A stretch of DNA of 64,000 nt, from assembly GCF_026341825.1 (NCBI RefSeq), contig NZ_JAPENY010000002.1, positions 1,955,001-2,019,000 on the forward strand, in the 5' to 3' direction. The notes beneath the pieces were generated by a model, which made no database searches, was not told the DNA's origin, and saw only the letters and a list, made by a program, of their open reading frames with translations. The stretch's first letter is position 1, and each line of letters begins with the position of its first letter. Made by a program: the position numbers and the translations under genes. This document shows, piece after piece, positions 1 to 8,709 of this stretch. The DNA is from Streptomyces sp. NBC_00620 (GTDB lineage Bacteria > Actinomycetota > Actinomycetes > Streptomycetales > Streptomycetaceae).

Positions 1-1059
1 CGGATCCGGGTCACCACGGCCGAGCCCGACCCCGTACTGCCGCTGCGGCTGGCCGGCCCCGGCCTGGCCGTACTGTCCACCAAGGCGTACGCGAAGCAGG
101 GCGCCGTCAGTCCGGTCGGCACCGCCACAGGCCCCTTCGAACTCACCGCGGCCACCGGCACCACCACCGCCACCCTCGACCGCTTCGACGACTACTGGGG
201 AGGCCGCGCCCAGGCCTCCGGCATCGACGCGAAGTTCATAGCCGACGGCACGGCCCGTACGAACGCCCTGCGCACCGGGGAGGTGGATCTCGCCGAGGCG
301 GTCCCGGTCTCCCAGGCCGCCACCCTCGACCAGGGCACCGCTCGCGAGACGGCCACGACCCGCACCACCAGCCTTTACCTCAACGCGGAGTCCGGCCCGT
401 TCAAGGACGCGCGGGTACGGGCCGCCGCGCGTGCGGCGGTCGACACCTCGGTGCTCGCCGAGGGCGTCTACGAAGGGCACGCCGACCCCGGCGCCGGTAT
501 CTTCGGCCCGGCCGTGACCTGGGCCGAGGGCAAGCGCGTCACACCGGCCGACCGTACGAAGGCAGCGGATCCCGACGGTACTTCGGTGACCCTCGCCACC
601 TACGACAACCGGCCCGAACTGCCCGAGGCCGCCCAGGTGCTCAAGCAGCAGCTGGAGAAGGCTGGCTTCAAGGTGAAGCTGGAGGTGCGCGAGTACGCAC
701 GCCTCGAAAGCGACGTCCTGGCCGGGAAGTTCGACGCGTTCGTCTCCGCCCGCAACACCATGCTCGACACCGGCGACCCCGTCTCGATCCTCGCGAGCGA
801 CTACACCTGCGACGGCGGCTACAACCTCGCGCTGCTCTGCGACAAGCAGGTCGACAAAGCCGTCGACCTGGCCGCGAGCGCGAGCGACACCGAGAAGCGG
901 CAGGACGCGGCGATGGCGGCGGAGGCCGACATCCTCGCCACCGACGCGATCGTCCCGCTCGTCCACCAGCGCGTCATCACCGGCGTCGCCCCCTCCGTTC
1001 GGGGCGTGCTCTTCGACCCGTACGAGCGCCGCCTGGTCGGCACGGGCACCCGCGCCTGA
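1..1059 (+). CDS. ABC transporter solute-binding protein, family 5 (5'-truncated by window)
   Basis: The reading frame is open from base 1, so the gene begins upstream of the window; 352 C-terminal residues are visible. They fit the C-terminal two-thirds of the peptide/nickel family of extracytoplasmic binding proteins: a GTGPFELT-like segment (GTATGPFEL), then LDRFDDYWGG and a conserved 'NALRTGEVDLAEA' stretch, followed by 'YLNAESGPFKDARVRAA', the typical region where the ligand-pocket hinge is rebuilt. It should be a secreted lipoprotein that delivers an oligopeptide, nickel or similar ligand to the permease encoded 7 bp downstream. The lipobox and signal peptide lie outside the window. The ligand cannot be told from sequence. 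The class is secure; substrate is unknown. Confidence 0.87.
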   Translation, partial: RIRVTTAEPDPVLPLRLAGPGLAVLSTKAYAKQGAVSPVGTATGPFELTAATGTTTATLDRFDDYWGGRAQASGIDAKFIADGTARTNALRTGEVDLAEAVPVSQAATLDQGTARETATTRTTSLYLNAESGPFKDARVRAAARAAVDTSVLAEGVYEGHADPGAGIFGPAVTWAEGKRVTPADRTKAADPDGTSVTLATYDNRPELPEAAQVLKQQLEKAGFKVKLEVREYARLESDVLAGKFDAFVSARNTMLDTGDPVSILASDYTCDGGYNLALLCDKQVDKAVDLAASASDTEKRQDAAMAAEADILATDAIVPLVHQRVITGVAPSVRGVLFDPYERRLVGTGTRA

Positions 1060-1066
1060 CGACATC

Positions 1067-2830
1067 GTGCGGATACGGAAGACACTGCTCGGCGGTGGCC
1101 CGGTGCTGCTCTGGCGCACCGCCCTCACCGCACTCCTGCTGTGCGGAATCGGCCTGCTGCCCTGGCTGTCGCGCACCGACCCGGCGCTCACCGTGCTCAA
1201 GGCAAGGTCGGCGGAACGCACACCGACCCCTGAGGTGCTGGCGGCCGTACGGGACGAACTCGGCCTGGACGCCGGGCCGTTGCGGCTGCTCGGGCAGTGG
1301 CTGGGCGGACTGCCGCACGGTGACGCGGGCCGTTCGTGGATCTCCGGCACCGAGGTCCTGCCCGGCGTCGGGCAGGCGCTGGGCGTCTCGCTGCTGCTGA
1401 TGGCAGGGGCGCTCGCGGTCGCGGCCGTCACCGCGGGCGCGTTGTGCGCCCGCACGCTGTGGCGCGGATCGAGGGGCGGGCTCGCCGGACGCCGGTCCGG
1501 TGGTAGTGGCGCAGCGCTGCTGGCCGCGCTGCCCGAGTTCCTGACCGCGTCGGTGCTGGCCACCGTGGTGGGCGTGCAACTCGGCTGGCTGCCCGCCCTC
1601 GGCTGGTACGGGCCGCGGTGGATGGTGCTGCCCGCACTCTCACTCGGCCTGCCCGCCGGGGCGGTGCTCGGACGCCTTCTCGCCGACCTGCTGCCCGGCG
1701 CCTTCGCCGAACCCTGGGCGCTGGCCGCCGCCGCGCGGGGGGTGGGCGGCCGGAGCATCGCGCGCCAGTCGCTGCGCCGCTGCGTGCCGGGTCTGCTCCC
1801 GAACCTGGGGCTGTTCGTGGTCGGCCTGACCGGCGGCGCAGTCGCCGTGGAGCAGATCTTCGACATCCCCGGACTCGGCCGGACCACGCTCCAAGCCGCC
1901 CTCGCCCAGGATCTGCCCGTCCTCCAGGCCGGAACCTTGGCGCTCGTCCTGCTCGCCGCCACCGCCGGACTGCTCGTCCGTCTCGGCGCCCGGCTCCTGA
2001 TCGGGCCCGCACTGCGGGACGGCGCCCTTCCCTCGCTCCACGGCGCGGCATCGAACAGGCCCACGCCCACGCGAGGGCCTCTCCTCTACGCCGCCGCTCT
2101 GCTCGGCGTGATCGGACTCGGTCTGCCCCGCGACCCGCTGGCTCTGGACACGGCGGCCCGCCTCCAACCCCCGTCCTGGACACGTCCGTTCGGCACCGAC
2201 GCCCTGGGCCGCGACATCCTCGCCCGCGTCTGCCACGGCGCACTCGACACCCTTGCGCTCGCCCTCGCGATCAGCGCCGCCGCCCTGCTGACCGGCGTAC
2301 TGCTCGGCCTGCTGCCCCGCTTCTCCGGCCCGCTCGTCGACACCGTCAACGCCCTGCCGTCCATCCTCGTCGCGCTCCTCGTCACAGCGGTCGCCGGAAG
2401 CGGCCCGGCGACGCCCGCACTGGCCGTGGCCACCGTCGCCTGGGCCCCGCTGGCAGCCCACACCTCAGCCCTGCTCCGCCAGGAGCGCGCCACCACACAC
2501 CTGCTCGCCACCCGTGCGCTGGGCGCCGGCCCACTCCAGCTCCTGAGCCACGAACTCCTCCCCGCCGTCCTGGGGCCCGTGACCCGCCATGCCCTGCTCC
2601 GCCTCCCCGGCGTCGCCCTGGCCCTCGCCGCCCTGGGCTTCCTCGGCCTGGGCGCCCAACCCCCGTCCCCGGAGTGGGGCTTGCTCCTCGCCGAGAACCA
2701 GCCGTACGCCGAACGCGCCCCCTGGGCGGTCCTGGCCCCGGCCGCCGCACTCGCCCTGCTGGGCGCGCTGGCGGTGACGGCGGCGGACGGCGTGCCACGG
2801 CGTCGCGAGCGGGCCAACTCGCTTTCCTAG
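1067..2830 (+). CDS. Fused ABC transporter permease (DppB-like + DppC-like)
   Basis: A 587-residue membrane protein combining two permease subunits that are normally separate. The N-terminal half has a DppB-type periplasmic segment (GDAGRSWISG) and the DppB signature EQIFDIPGLGRTTLQAAL near residue 265. The C-terminal half, from about residue 330, has the DppC hallmark RPFGTDALGRDILARV, an EAA-type loop (ATRALGAGPLQLLSHELLP) that contacts the ATPase, and the terminal FLGLGAQPPSPEWG motif. GTG is the only sensible start, 7 bp after the binding-protein stop, so the two are an operon. No ATP-binding gene follows: the next gene is on the other strand after 32 bp. The ATPase(s) must be upstream of the window or elsewhere. 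Family assignment is firm. Confidence 0.88.
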   Translation: MRIRKTLLGGGPVLLWRTALTALLLCGIGLLPWLSRTDPALTVLKARSAERTPTPEVLAAVRDELGLDAGPLRLLGQWLGGLPHGDAGRSWISGTEVLPGVGQALGVSLLLMAGALAVAAVTAGALCARTLWRGSRGGLAGRRSGGSGAALLAALPEFLTASVLATVVGVQLGWLPALGWYGPRWMVLPALSLGLPAGAVLGRLLADLLPGAFAEPWALAAAARGVGGRSIARQSLRRCVPGLLPNLGLFVVGLTGGAVAVEQIFDIPGLGRTTLQAALAQDLPVLQAGTLALVLLAATAGLLVRLGARLLIGPALRDGALPSLHGAASNRPTPTRGPLLYAAALLGVIGLGLPRDPLALDTAARLQPPSWTRPFGTDALGRDILARVCHGALDTLALALAISAAALLTGVLLGLLPRFSGPLVDTVNALPSILVALLVTAVAGSGPATPALAVATVAWAPLAAHTSALLRQERATTHLLATRALGAGPLQLLSHELLPAVLGPVTRHALLRLPGVALALAALGFLGLGAQPPSPEWGLLLAENQPYAERAPWAVLAPAAALALLGALAVTAADGVPRRRERANSLS

Positions 2831-2862
2831 CACCGGTTCCGCGCCGCTTCTCGGCGGACGGA

Positions 2863-3954
2863 TCAGACAGAGCGGTGGTACTGGTCCGGCACATGCACCT
2901 CGGCCCCGAGTTCGCGTGCCGCGAGACGGGCGAAGGACGGATTGCGGAGCAGCTCGCGGCCCAACAGCACAGCGTCCGCCTCGTCGTTGGCGAGAATCTT
3001 CTCGGCCTGTTCGGCGTCGGTGATGAGCCCGACGGCGGCCACGGACAGCGGCGTTTCGGCCTTCACCCGGGCGGCGAACGGGACTTGGTAGCCGGGCCCG
3101 ACCGGGATGCGTGCGCCGGAGGCGTTGCCGCCCGTCGAGACGTCCAGCAGGTCCACGCCGTGCTCCTTGAGCTGTGCGGCGAAGCGGACCGTGTCGTCCG
3201 CGGTCCAGCCGTCCTCCTCCAGCCAGTCGGTGGCGGAGATACGGAAGAAGAGCGGCTTGTCCTCGGGCCACACCTCGCGTACGGCGTCGACGACTTCGAG
3301 GGCGAGGCGGGTGCGGTTCTCGTACGAGCCGCCGTAGGCGTCGGTGCGGTGGTTGGAGTGCGGGGAGAGGAACTCGTTGAGGAGGTAGCCGTGGGCGCCA
3401 TGGATCTCGGCGATCTCGAAACCGGCGTCCAGCGCGCGCCGGGCCGCGTCGGTGAACTGCCCGACGATCTCCCGGATTTCGGCGACGGTCAGCTCGGTCG
3501 GCACCGGGTGGCCTGCGGCGAAGGGAAGCGGGCTCGGGCCGAGCGGCTGCCAGCCGTACGCGTCCGGGCCGACCGGCGCGCCGCCCTTCCAGGGGCGCTC
3601 GGTCGATGCCTTGCGGCCGGCGTGGGCGAGCTGGATCGCCGGGACGGTGCCGTGGCTGGTCAGGAAGCGGGTGATGCGGCGGAACGCCTCGACCTGGGTG
3701 TCGTTCCAGATGCCGAGGTCGTACGGGCTGATGCGGCCCTCGGGGGAGACGGCGGTGGCCTCGACGATGATCAGGCCGGTCCCGCCGGCGGCCCGGGCCG
3801 CGTAGTGAGCGAAGTGCCAGTCGTTCGGGGCGCCCGTCGACGGCCCCTCCGGTGCGGCCGAGTACTGGCACATCGGGGGCATCCACACCCGGTTGGGGAT
3901 GGTGACATCGCGCAGGGTGAAGGGCTGGAAGAGCGCGCTCACGGCGGACTCCAT
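2863..3954 (-). CDS. Old Yellow Enzyme family NADH:flavin oxidoreductase (YqjM-like)
   Basis: A 363-residue FMN-dependent TIM-barrel ene-reductase. The N-terminus PNRVWMPPMCQYSA has the Cys and Tyr of the YqjM ('thermophilic-like') OYE class, and EIHGAHGYLLNEFLSPHSN supplies the paired histidines that bind the activated carbonyl of the substrate. GRELLRNPSF near the C-terminus is the phosphate-binding end of the barrel. Such enzymes reduce alpha,beta-unsaturated carbonyls with NAD(P)H and are often induced by electrophiles. The gene diverges from an ArsR regulator across a 107-bp intergenic region with two matching palindromes, one overlapping its probable -10, so it is very likely that regulator's target. 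The natural substrate is unknown. Confidence 0.93.
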   Translation of the reverse strand: MESAVSALFQPFTLRDVTIPNRVWMPPMCQYSAAPEGPSTGAPNDWHFAHYAARAAGGTGLIIVEATAVSPEGRISPYDLGIWNDTQVEAFRRITRFLTSHGTVPAIQLAHAGRKASTERPWKGGAPVGPDAYGWQPLGPSPLPFAAGHPVPTELTVAEIREIVGQFTDAARRALDAGFEIAEIHGAHGYLLNEFLSPHSNHRTDAYGGSYENRTRLALEVVDAVREVWPEDKPLFFRISATDWLEEDGWTADDTVRFAAQLKEHGVDLLDVSTGGNASGARIPVGPGYQVPFAARVKAETPLSVAAVGLITDAEQAEKILANDEADAVLLGRELLRNPSFARLAARELGAEVHVPDQYHRSV

Positions 3955-3980
3955 TCGTCGCGGGGCCGGTGTACGCCTCG

Positions 3981-3996
3981 TACGATAGGCATCGTA
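3981..3996. promoter_or_regulatory. ArsR-type operator 1 (TACGAT-AGGC-ATCGTA)
   Basis: A perfect 6-4-6 inverted repeat in the OYE/ArsR intergenic region. It has the same architecture and nearly the same bases as the second site at 4015-4030. Centre-to-centre distance is 34 bp, about three helical turns, so both sites face the same side of DNA. Confidence 0.65.
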
Positions 3997-4012
3997 GTAC
4001 GGTGGATGTCAA
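3982..4012 (-). promoter_or_regulatory. Putative promoter of the OYE gene
   Basis: On the minus strand TTGACA (4012-4007) is followed after 19 bp by TATCGT (3987-3982), a plausible though slightly long-spaced sigma70/HrdB-type promoter. The -10 lies inside the first palindrome (3981-3996), so a bound repressor would block it. Confidence 0.5.
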
Positions 4013-4014
4013 AC

Positions 4015-4030
4015 TACGAGAGGTCTCGTA
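4015..4030. promoter_or_regulatory. ArsR-type operator 2 (TACGAG-AGGT-CTCGTA)
   Basis: A second perfect 6-4-6 inverted repeat sharing the pattern TACGAK-AGGY-MTCGTA with the site at 3981-3996. It lies 32 bp before the ArsR start codon and just upstream of the OYE -35, which suits joint control of both genes. Confidence 0.65.
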
Positions 4031-4061
4031 CAATGAGGGTCCCCGACGATGTGGAGTCGCC

Positions 4062-4421
4062 GTGACCACCGCCGCCCCCGCCCCCAGCAGTCGCGACCTG
4101 CCGCACCCCGCGAGCGAGGAGATCCGGCTGGAGTCGGTGCTGCACGCGCTCTCCGACCCCATGCGGCTCCAGGTCGTGCGAGAGCTCGCCGCCGACGGCG
4201 ACGAGCTCTCCTGTTCGCACTTCGATCTGCCCGTCACCAAGTCCACGACGACGCACCACTTCCGGGTGCTCCGCGAGAGCGGGGTGATCCGGCAGGTATA
4301 CCGCGGCACGGCCAAGATGAACGGCCTGCGCCGGGACGACCTGGACGACCTCTTCCCGGGACTCCTGGACAGCGTCCTGGCCGCGGCCACCCGGCAGGCC
4401 GACCGGTCGGCCGGAGGCTAG
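4062..4421 (+). CDS. ArsR-family transcriptional regulator
   Basis: A 119-residue winged-helix regulator. The core LHALSDPMRLQVVRELA leads into the recognition helix region KSTTTHHFRVLRESGVI, the classic ArsR layout. GTG at 4062 is preferred over an in-frame GTG at 3969 because it has GGAG five bases upstream and the longer start would read through both operators. No CxC metal-binding pair is visible in helix 3 (the segment is DELSCSHFDLP), so it is probably not a canonical arsenic/cadmium sensor; a thiol or electrophile-responsive role would fit the adjacent ene-reductase. It converges with the permease gene, overlapping by 4 bp (CTAG). Confidence 0.9.
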   Translation: MTTAAPAPSSRDLPHPASEEIRLESVLHALSDPMRLQVVRELAADGDELSCSHFDLPVTKSTTTHHFRVLRESGVIRQVYRGTAKMNGLRRDDLDDLFPGLLDSVLAAATRQADRSAGG

Positions 4422-5773
4422 GCTCCGGCCGAAGCGGCCTCGGGCTCGGCGGCTGTCTTGGGTGAACCGGCCTTGCCCGGCAGGTGGTTGAAGAGCAGGT
4501 TGAGGGCGATCGCCGTCAGGCACCCCGCGCTGATCCCGCTGTTCATCACCGTCTGGAACCAGTCCGGGAACTTCTCGTACACCGTCGGCACCCCGACCGG
4601 GAGCATGCCGATCGCCACCGAGACGGCCACCACGGTCAGGTTGTGGTTGTCCTTGAAGTCCACCTGGGCCAGCGTCCGCAGACCGCTCGCGGCGACCGTC
4701 CCGAACATCACCAGACCCGCGCCGCCAAGGACCGGCGCCGGTATGGCGGCGACCACCGCGCCCAGCTTGGGCAGCAGGCCGAGCAGCACGAGGATGCCGC
4801 CCGCGGCGGCGACGACCCAGCGGCTGCGGACCCGGGTCATGCCGACGAGGCCCACGTTCTGCGCGTACGCCGTGTAGGGGAAGGTGTTGAACACCCCGCC
4901 GAGGACGGTCGAGAGGCCGTCGGCGCGCAGACCGTCGGCGAGCGACCGCGGCTCGATCTTCCGGTCGGTCATCTCGCCGACCGCGATGAGGTCACCCGTG
5001 GTCTCGGTCATCGTCACCAGCGCCACGACCAGCATCGAGATGATCGCCGAGGCATGGAAGGTGGGCGCCCCGAAGTGGAACGGCGTGCTGATCCCGACCC
5101 AGTCGGAGTCCCCGACCCCACCGAAGTCCGTGAACCCGAACGGCACCGCGACCGCGAGACCCACCGCGATACCGATCAGCACCGCGATCCGGCTCAGGAA
5201 GGCCGGCGCGAACCGCTGCACACCCAGCACCACGGCCAGTACGAAGCCCGCGAGCGCCAGGTTCTTCGGCTCGCCGAAGTCCGCCGAACCCACGCCCCCG
5301 GCCGCCCAGTTGCCCGCGACCGGCAGCAACGAGATCCCGATGATCAGGATCACCGTGCCCGTGACGAGCGGCGGGAAGAAGCGGAGCAGCCTCCCGAACA
5401 CCGGTGCCAGCAACACGATCGCGAGGCCCGCGACGATCACCGACCCGTAGATCGCGGGCAGTCCACCACCGGTAGTCCCGATGAGCACCATCGGCGAGAC
5501 CGCCGCGAACGTACAGCCCTGCATGATCGGCAGCCGCACCCCGAAGCGCCAGAAACCCACGCACTGGATCAGTGTCGCGATCCCGCACACCAGGAGATCC
5601 GCGGTGATCAGATACGCCATGTCGGCAGGCGACAGCTTCATGGCCCCGCCCACGATCAGCGGAACCGCCACCGCCCCCGCGTACATCGCGAGCACGTGCT
5701 GGAGCCCGAAGGCGGCCAACTGGCGTACGGGTGGGACCTCGTCGACGGGATGCACGGGTGTGGTGGTTGCCAT
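4418..5773 (-). CDS. Nucleobase:cation symporter-2 (uracil/xanthine permease family)
   Basis: A 451-residue inner-membrane transporter of the NCS2 family that imports uracil, xanthine or related bases with a cation. Features include the N-terminal QHVLAMYAGAVAVPLIVGGA motif, which is nearly diagnostic, an internal TMTETTGDLIAVGEMT with the family's conserved acidic residue, and GVFNTFPYTAYAQNVGLVGMTRV before the last helices. ATG at 5773 is chosen because GGAG sits five bases upstream; an upstream in-frame start lacks a site. The flavoprotein reductase gene lies 145 bp upstream on the same strand. Exact base specificity is not decidable here; xanthine/uric acid and uracil carriers look alike at this level. 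Confidence 0.92.
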   Translation of the reverse strand: MATTTPVHPVDEVPPVRQLAAFGLQHVLAMYAGAVAVPLIVGGAMKLSPADMAYLITADLLVCGIATLIQCVGFWRFGVRLPIMQGCTFAAVSPMVLIGTTGGGLPAIYGSVIVAGLAIVLLAPVFGRLLRFFPPLVTGTVILIIGISLLPVAGNWAAGGVGSADFGEPKNLALAGFVLAVVLGVQRFAPAFLSRIAVLIGIAVGLAVAVPFGFTDFGGVGDSDWVGISTPFHFGAPTFHASAIISMLVVALVTMTETTGDLIAVGEMTDRKIEPRSLADGLRADGLSTVLGGVFNTFPYTAYAQNVGLVGMTRVRSRWVVAAAGGILVLLGLLPKLGAVVAAIPAPVLGGAGLVMFGTVAASGLRTLAQVDFKDNHNLTVVAVSVAIGMLPVGVPTVYEKFPDWFQTVMNSGISAGCLTAIALNLLFNHLPGKAGSPKTAAEPEAASAGA

Positions 5774-5918
5774 GGGCACTCCAGGAGCGGGCGGGGACGC
5801 GGGGGGCAGCACCAGACCGTAGGCGACTTGAACAGTTTGTTGATTTCTGGCTTGTTGCCGATGTGTGTCATACCCACGGAGTTGTCGCCGACTCTGCTAA
5901 GAACCCCCTGCGACCCCG

Positions 5919-7283
5919 CTAGGACCTGGCCGTCCGTGCCGCGGCCAGCAGTGCTGTCCAGTCCGGCAGCTTGACCACACCCCGCCCGAGCGAGGCCCCG
6001 AGCTCCGCCTCGGCCCGCTCGATCGCCTGCCATCCGGCCCACTCGACCGGCGTCAGCCCCGCCGCTCGCAGCGCCACGAGCGGATCCTCGGGCAGTTCCC
6101 GCCGTACGAGCATGCCGGCGTCCTCGAGCAGCGAGGTCACCGTCTCCTTGGCGCACGGCCGGTTGGTGCCGATGACGCCGGTCGGGCCGCGCTTGATCCA
6201 GCCCGCCACGTACTCGCCCGGCGCGATCGTGCCGTCCCGCACGACCCGCCCCGCGAGATGCGGCACCGTGCCGTGCTCCGCGTCGAACGGCAGCCCGTCC
6301 AGCGGCACTCCGCGATAGCCGACCGAGCGCAGCACCAACTGTGCGTCGATGTCCTCGTACCGCCCCGTGCCCGTGACGCCGCCATGGCCGTCCGGCACCG
6401 TCCGCTCGAAGCGCACCGCTCCCACGCGCCTGCCGTCGCCTTCCCCGCCGTCGGCGAGCAGTTCGACGGGGCGGAGGAAGAAGCGCAGCCGGATCCTGCG
6501 GGTGGCGCCGCGCGGCGGCGTGGCGGCCCAGCCCCGCAGCACCTCCACGTTCCGACGGTTGGCGGCCGGCAGTCCGGAGGGTTCGTTGTACTCCGGATCG
6601 AGCTCCAACTCCCGGGGATCCACGATCACTTCGGTGTCCGGCAGGGCGCCGAGCTCGCGCAGTTCCTTCGTGGTGAAGCGGGCCTGGGACGGTCCGCGCC
6701 GCCCCACCATGCTGATCTCCGTCACCTCGCTCGCGGCCAGCGCGGTGAGCGCCGCCTGCGGCATGTCGGTGGGGCTCAGCTCGGCCGTGCCGCGGGCCAG
6801 GATCCGGGTCACGTCGACGGCCACGTTCCCGACGCCGATGACCACGGCCGACCGTGCGCCGAGCACGAATCCGTCGGCCACGGAGTCGGGGTGCGCGCTG
6901 TACCAGGACACGAACTCGGTCGCCGACCAGCTGCCCGCCAGTTCCTCGCCCGGTACCCCGAGGTGGCGGTCGGTGGCGGCGCCCACGCAGTAGACGACCG
7001 CGTGGTACAGCTCGCGCAGCCGGGCGGCCGGCAGCCCGTCCGGGCCGATCCGCACGCCGCCCAGGAACCGCACCCGCTCGTCCTCCAGGACCGCCCGCAG
7101 GTTGTTCTGGAGGGACTTGATCTTCTCGTGGTCGGGTGCCACGCCGTAGCGCACCAGGCCGTACGGGCAGGGCAGCCGGTCCAGTACGTCAACCCGCACC
7201 TCGGGCACCTGGCTCTGCTGGACGAGGCCCTGGGCGGTGTAGACCCCGCTGGGACCCGAGCCGACGACGGCGACACGCAGCAC
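5919..7283 (-). CDS. fprA: Ferredoxin/flavodoxin-NADP+ reductase, FprA type
   Basis: A 454-residue FAD enzyme of the adrenodoxin-reductase/FprA class, close in length to mycobacterial FprA. The FAD-binding Rossmann motif VAVVGSGPSGVYTAQGL is at the N-terminus, the CPYGLVRYGVAPDH segment follows, the NADP site is VIGVGNVAVDVTRILAR, and GWIKRGPTGVIGTNR near the C-terminus is a family signature. It should pass electrons between NADPH and ferredoxins that feed cytochromes P450 or other monooxygenases. GTG at 7283 is chosen because AAGGAG lies six bases upstream; the longer reading frame is unsupported. It is not beside a ferredoxin or P450 gene, so its partner is elsewhere. Confidence 0.93.
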   Translation of the reverse strand: MLRVAVVGSGPSGVYTAQGLVQQSQVPEVRVDVLDRLPCPYGLVRYGVAPDHEKIKSLQNNLRAVLEDERVRFLGGVRIGPDGLPAARLRELYHAVVYCVGAATDRHLGVPGEELAGSWSATEFVSWYSAHPDSVADGFVLGARSAVVIGVGNVAVDVTRILARGTAELSPTDMPQAALTALAASEVTEISMVGRRGPSQARFTTKELRELGALPDTEVIVDPRELELDPEYNEPSGLPAANRRNVEVLRGWAATPPRGATRRIRLRFFLRPVELLADGGEGDGRRVGAVRFERTVPDGHGGVTGTGRYEDIDAQLVLRSVGYRGVPLDGLPFDAEHGTVPHLAGRVVRDGTIAPGEYVAGWIKRGPTGVIGTNRPCAKETVTSLLEDAGMLVRRELPEDPLVALRAAGLTPVEWAGWQAIERAEAELGASLGRGVVKLPDWTALLAAARTARS

Positions 7284-7434
7284 GCGGAACTCCTTATCCG
7301 AAACCTGAACAGTCCGAGGAGATCGCTGATGACTCCAGGATCGCACCACCCGTGCTCCGCTGACAGGGTCGGCGCGCGGCTCACGCGTGCGTGTCCGTTC
7401 GTATGGAATGTGATCATGCGGTTACGTTCCGTAT

Positions 7435-7977
7435 GTGCTAGAAGCATCCTCCCTTAATCCGTCCGATCGCCTCAACCTCTCCGACCGCTGCCGTTCGGAC
7501 GGTGCCGTGTCCGTGTGGCCCGCGTGGGAAGTGCGTGAGCACGCGGGTGTCACGTCCTGGTTCAACGTCCGGCTGGCCTTCGCCGACGGCGCCCAGGTCG
7601 ACGTACTCGCCGTGGTGGCCGAGGGTGACGTCTCGATCGAGGACGTACGGGCCCAGCCGCCGCTGTCCCTCGGTGACCTCGACCTGCTCGCCGAGTGGAT
7701 CGAGGAACCGCTCTTCGAGGCGTGCGGCGCGCGGACCGCACCCTCGCACGAACCGTCGTGCGAGGAGGGGCCGTCGCGCCGCGCCCGGGCGGCGTGGCCG
7801 CGCGGCATCGAGGGCCGCCGGCTCGTCGCCGAGGAGTACCTCGCGGCCCAGGGCGAAGGCCGCGACCCGGTGCTCGCGGTGATGTGCGCGACCGGGCACA
7901 GCCGCCGCAGGTCGCTCAAGCTGATCGCAGGGGCGCGCGACGCCGGTTTCCTGACACCTCGTCACGCTCGCCGCTAG
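7435..7977 (+). CDS. Conserved Streptomyces protein of unknown function (DUF6214-like)
   Basis: A 180-residue soluble protein. The central region SVWPAWEVREHAGVTSWFNVRLAFADGAQVDVLAVV followed by LDLLAEWIEEPL is one I recognise from conserved Streptomyces hypothetical proteins (DUF6214, from memory). The C-terminal third is Arg/Ala-rich with RLVAEEYLAAQGEGRDPVLAVMCATGHSRRRSLKLI, which could be a small helical nucleic-acid-binding or regulatory segment. There is no good ribosome binding site before the GTG, so a leaderless transcript is possible. No function is proposed. It stands alone, diverging from fprA and converging on the DUF305 gene. Confidence 0.75.
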   Translation: MLEASSLNPSDRLNLSDRCRSDGAVSVWPAWEVREHAGVTSWFNVRLAFADGAQVDVLAVVAEGDVSIEDVRAQPPLSLGDLDLLAEWIEEPLFEACGARTAPSHEPSCEEGPSRRARAAWPRGIEGRRLVAEEYLAAQGEGRDPVLAVMCATGHSRRRSLKLIAGARDAGFLTPRHARR

Positions 7978-8058
7978 GCGGAGCGGCGATCGGCCGGGGT
8001 GGTTGGGCGGTAGTCGGATCCGGCAGGCTATTGAGGCCCGGCACCGAGGTTGCAGGCG

Positions 8059-8709
8059 CTACGACATGTCGCGCATCCTGCTGATCTCGCTCGTCTGCTG
8101 CGCGATCACGTCGTCGGCCATTTCCTCGATCCGGATGTTGTTGCCCTGGCCCTTCACATCCGTCGCCATCGTGATCGCCCCGTCGTGATGCGTGATCATC
8201 AACTTCAGGAAGAGCTCGTCGAACGCCTTGCCCTTGGCCGCACGCAACTTCTTCAGCTGCGCCTCCGTCGCCATGCCGGGCATCGCCTCGTGGGCGTGCT
8301 CCGTGGCGGCGGTCTCGCCGCCGTTCGCTTTCAGCCAGCTCTCCATGGCGGCGATCTCCGGCCCCTGCGCGGCCGTGATCCGCTCGGCAAGTGCCTTCAC
8401 CGCGCTCGACTCGGCCTGTTTCGGGGCGAGTTGCGTCATCTCCAGCGCCTGCGTGTGATGCTCGATCATCTTCTGCGCGTACGCGATGTCCGCGGAGTTG
8501 GGGGTGTCGTCGTCGGTCCGCTGCTTCGCGGCGTCCTCGGCGGAAAGAGTTTCGGCGGCCTCGCCGGGCTTGCCGGGCACGATCACCGAAGGACCGCTGC
8601 TCTGGGGGGACTTGGCCTCGGAACCGGAGTCACACCCTCCCAGTGCGAACACCACGACCGCCAGCGACGCCGTGACCAGGGACGCGTGGGACGGACGGCG
8701 GAAGAGCAC
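8059..8709 (-). CDS. DUF305 domain lipoprotein
   Basis: A 216-residue predicted lipoprotein: a hydrophobic leader ends in the lipobox ALGGC, then a Ser/Pro-rich linker leads into a DUF305 domain. The domain has two His-rich helices, YAQKMIEHHTQALEMTQLA and LKLMITHHDGAITMATDV, the defining HHxxA and HHxGA motifs of this ferritin-like four-helix fold, which is commonly linked to metal (copper) binding. GTG at 8709 has an AGGAGG site five bases upstream, so the longer frame is rejected. It diverges from the LVIVD-repeat protein gene, suggesting that two exported proteins are co-regulated. Confidence 0.92.
   Translation of the reverse strand: MLFRRPSHASLVTASLAVVVFALGGCDSGSEAKSPQSSGPSVIVPGKPGEAAETLSAEDAAKQRTDDDTPNSADIAYAQKMIEHHTQALEMTQLAPKQAESSAVKALAERITAAQGPEIAAMESWLKANGGETAATEHAHEAMPGMATEAQLKKLRAAKGKAFDELFLKLMITHHDGAITMATDVKGQGNNIRIEEMADDVIAQQTSEISRMRDMS

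Noticed and set aside
1618..4390. Long opposite-frame reading frames (1618-4065 plus and 2465-4390 minus)
   Set aside because: They run across several well-supported genes on both strands and are rich in Arg/Pro/Ala; long stop-free frames are expected at this GC content.
5820..5870. Possible operator TGAACAG-T-TTGTTGA upstream of the nucleobase permease
   Set aside because: The arms match imperfectly and no cognate regulator gene is nearby.
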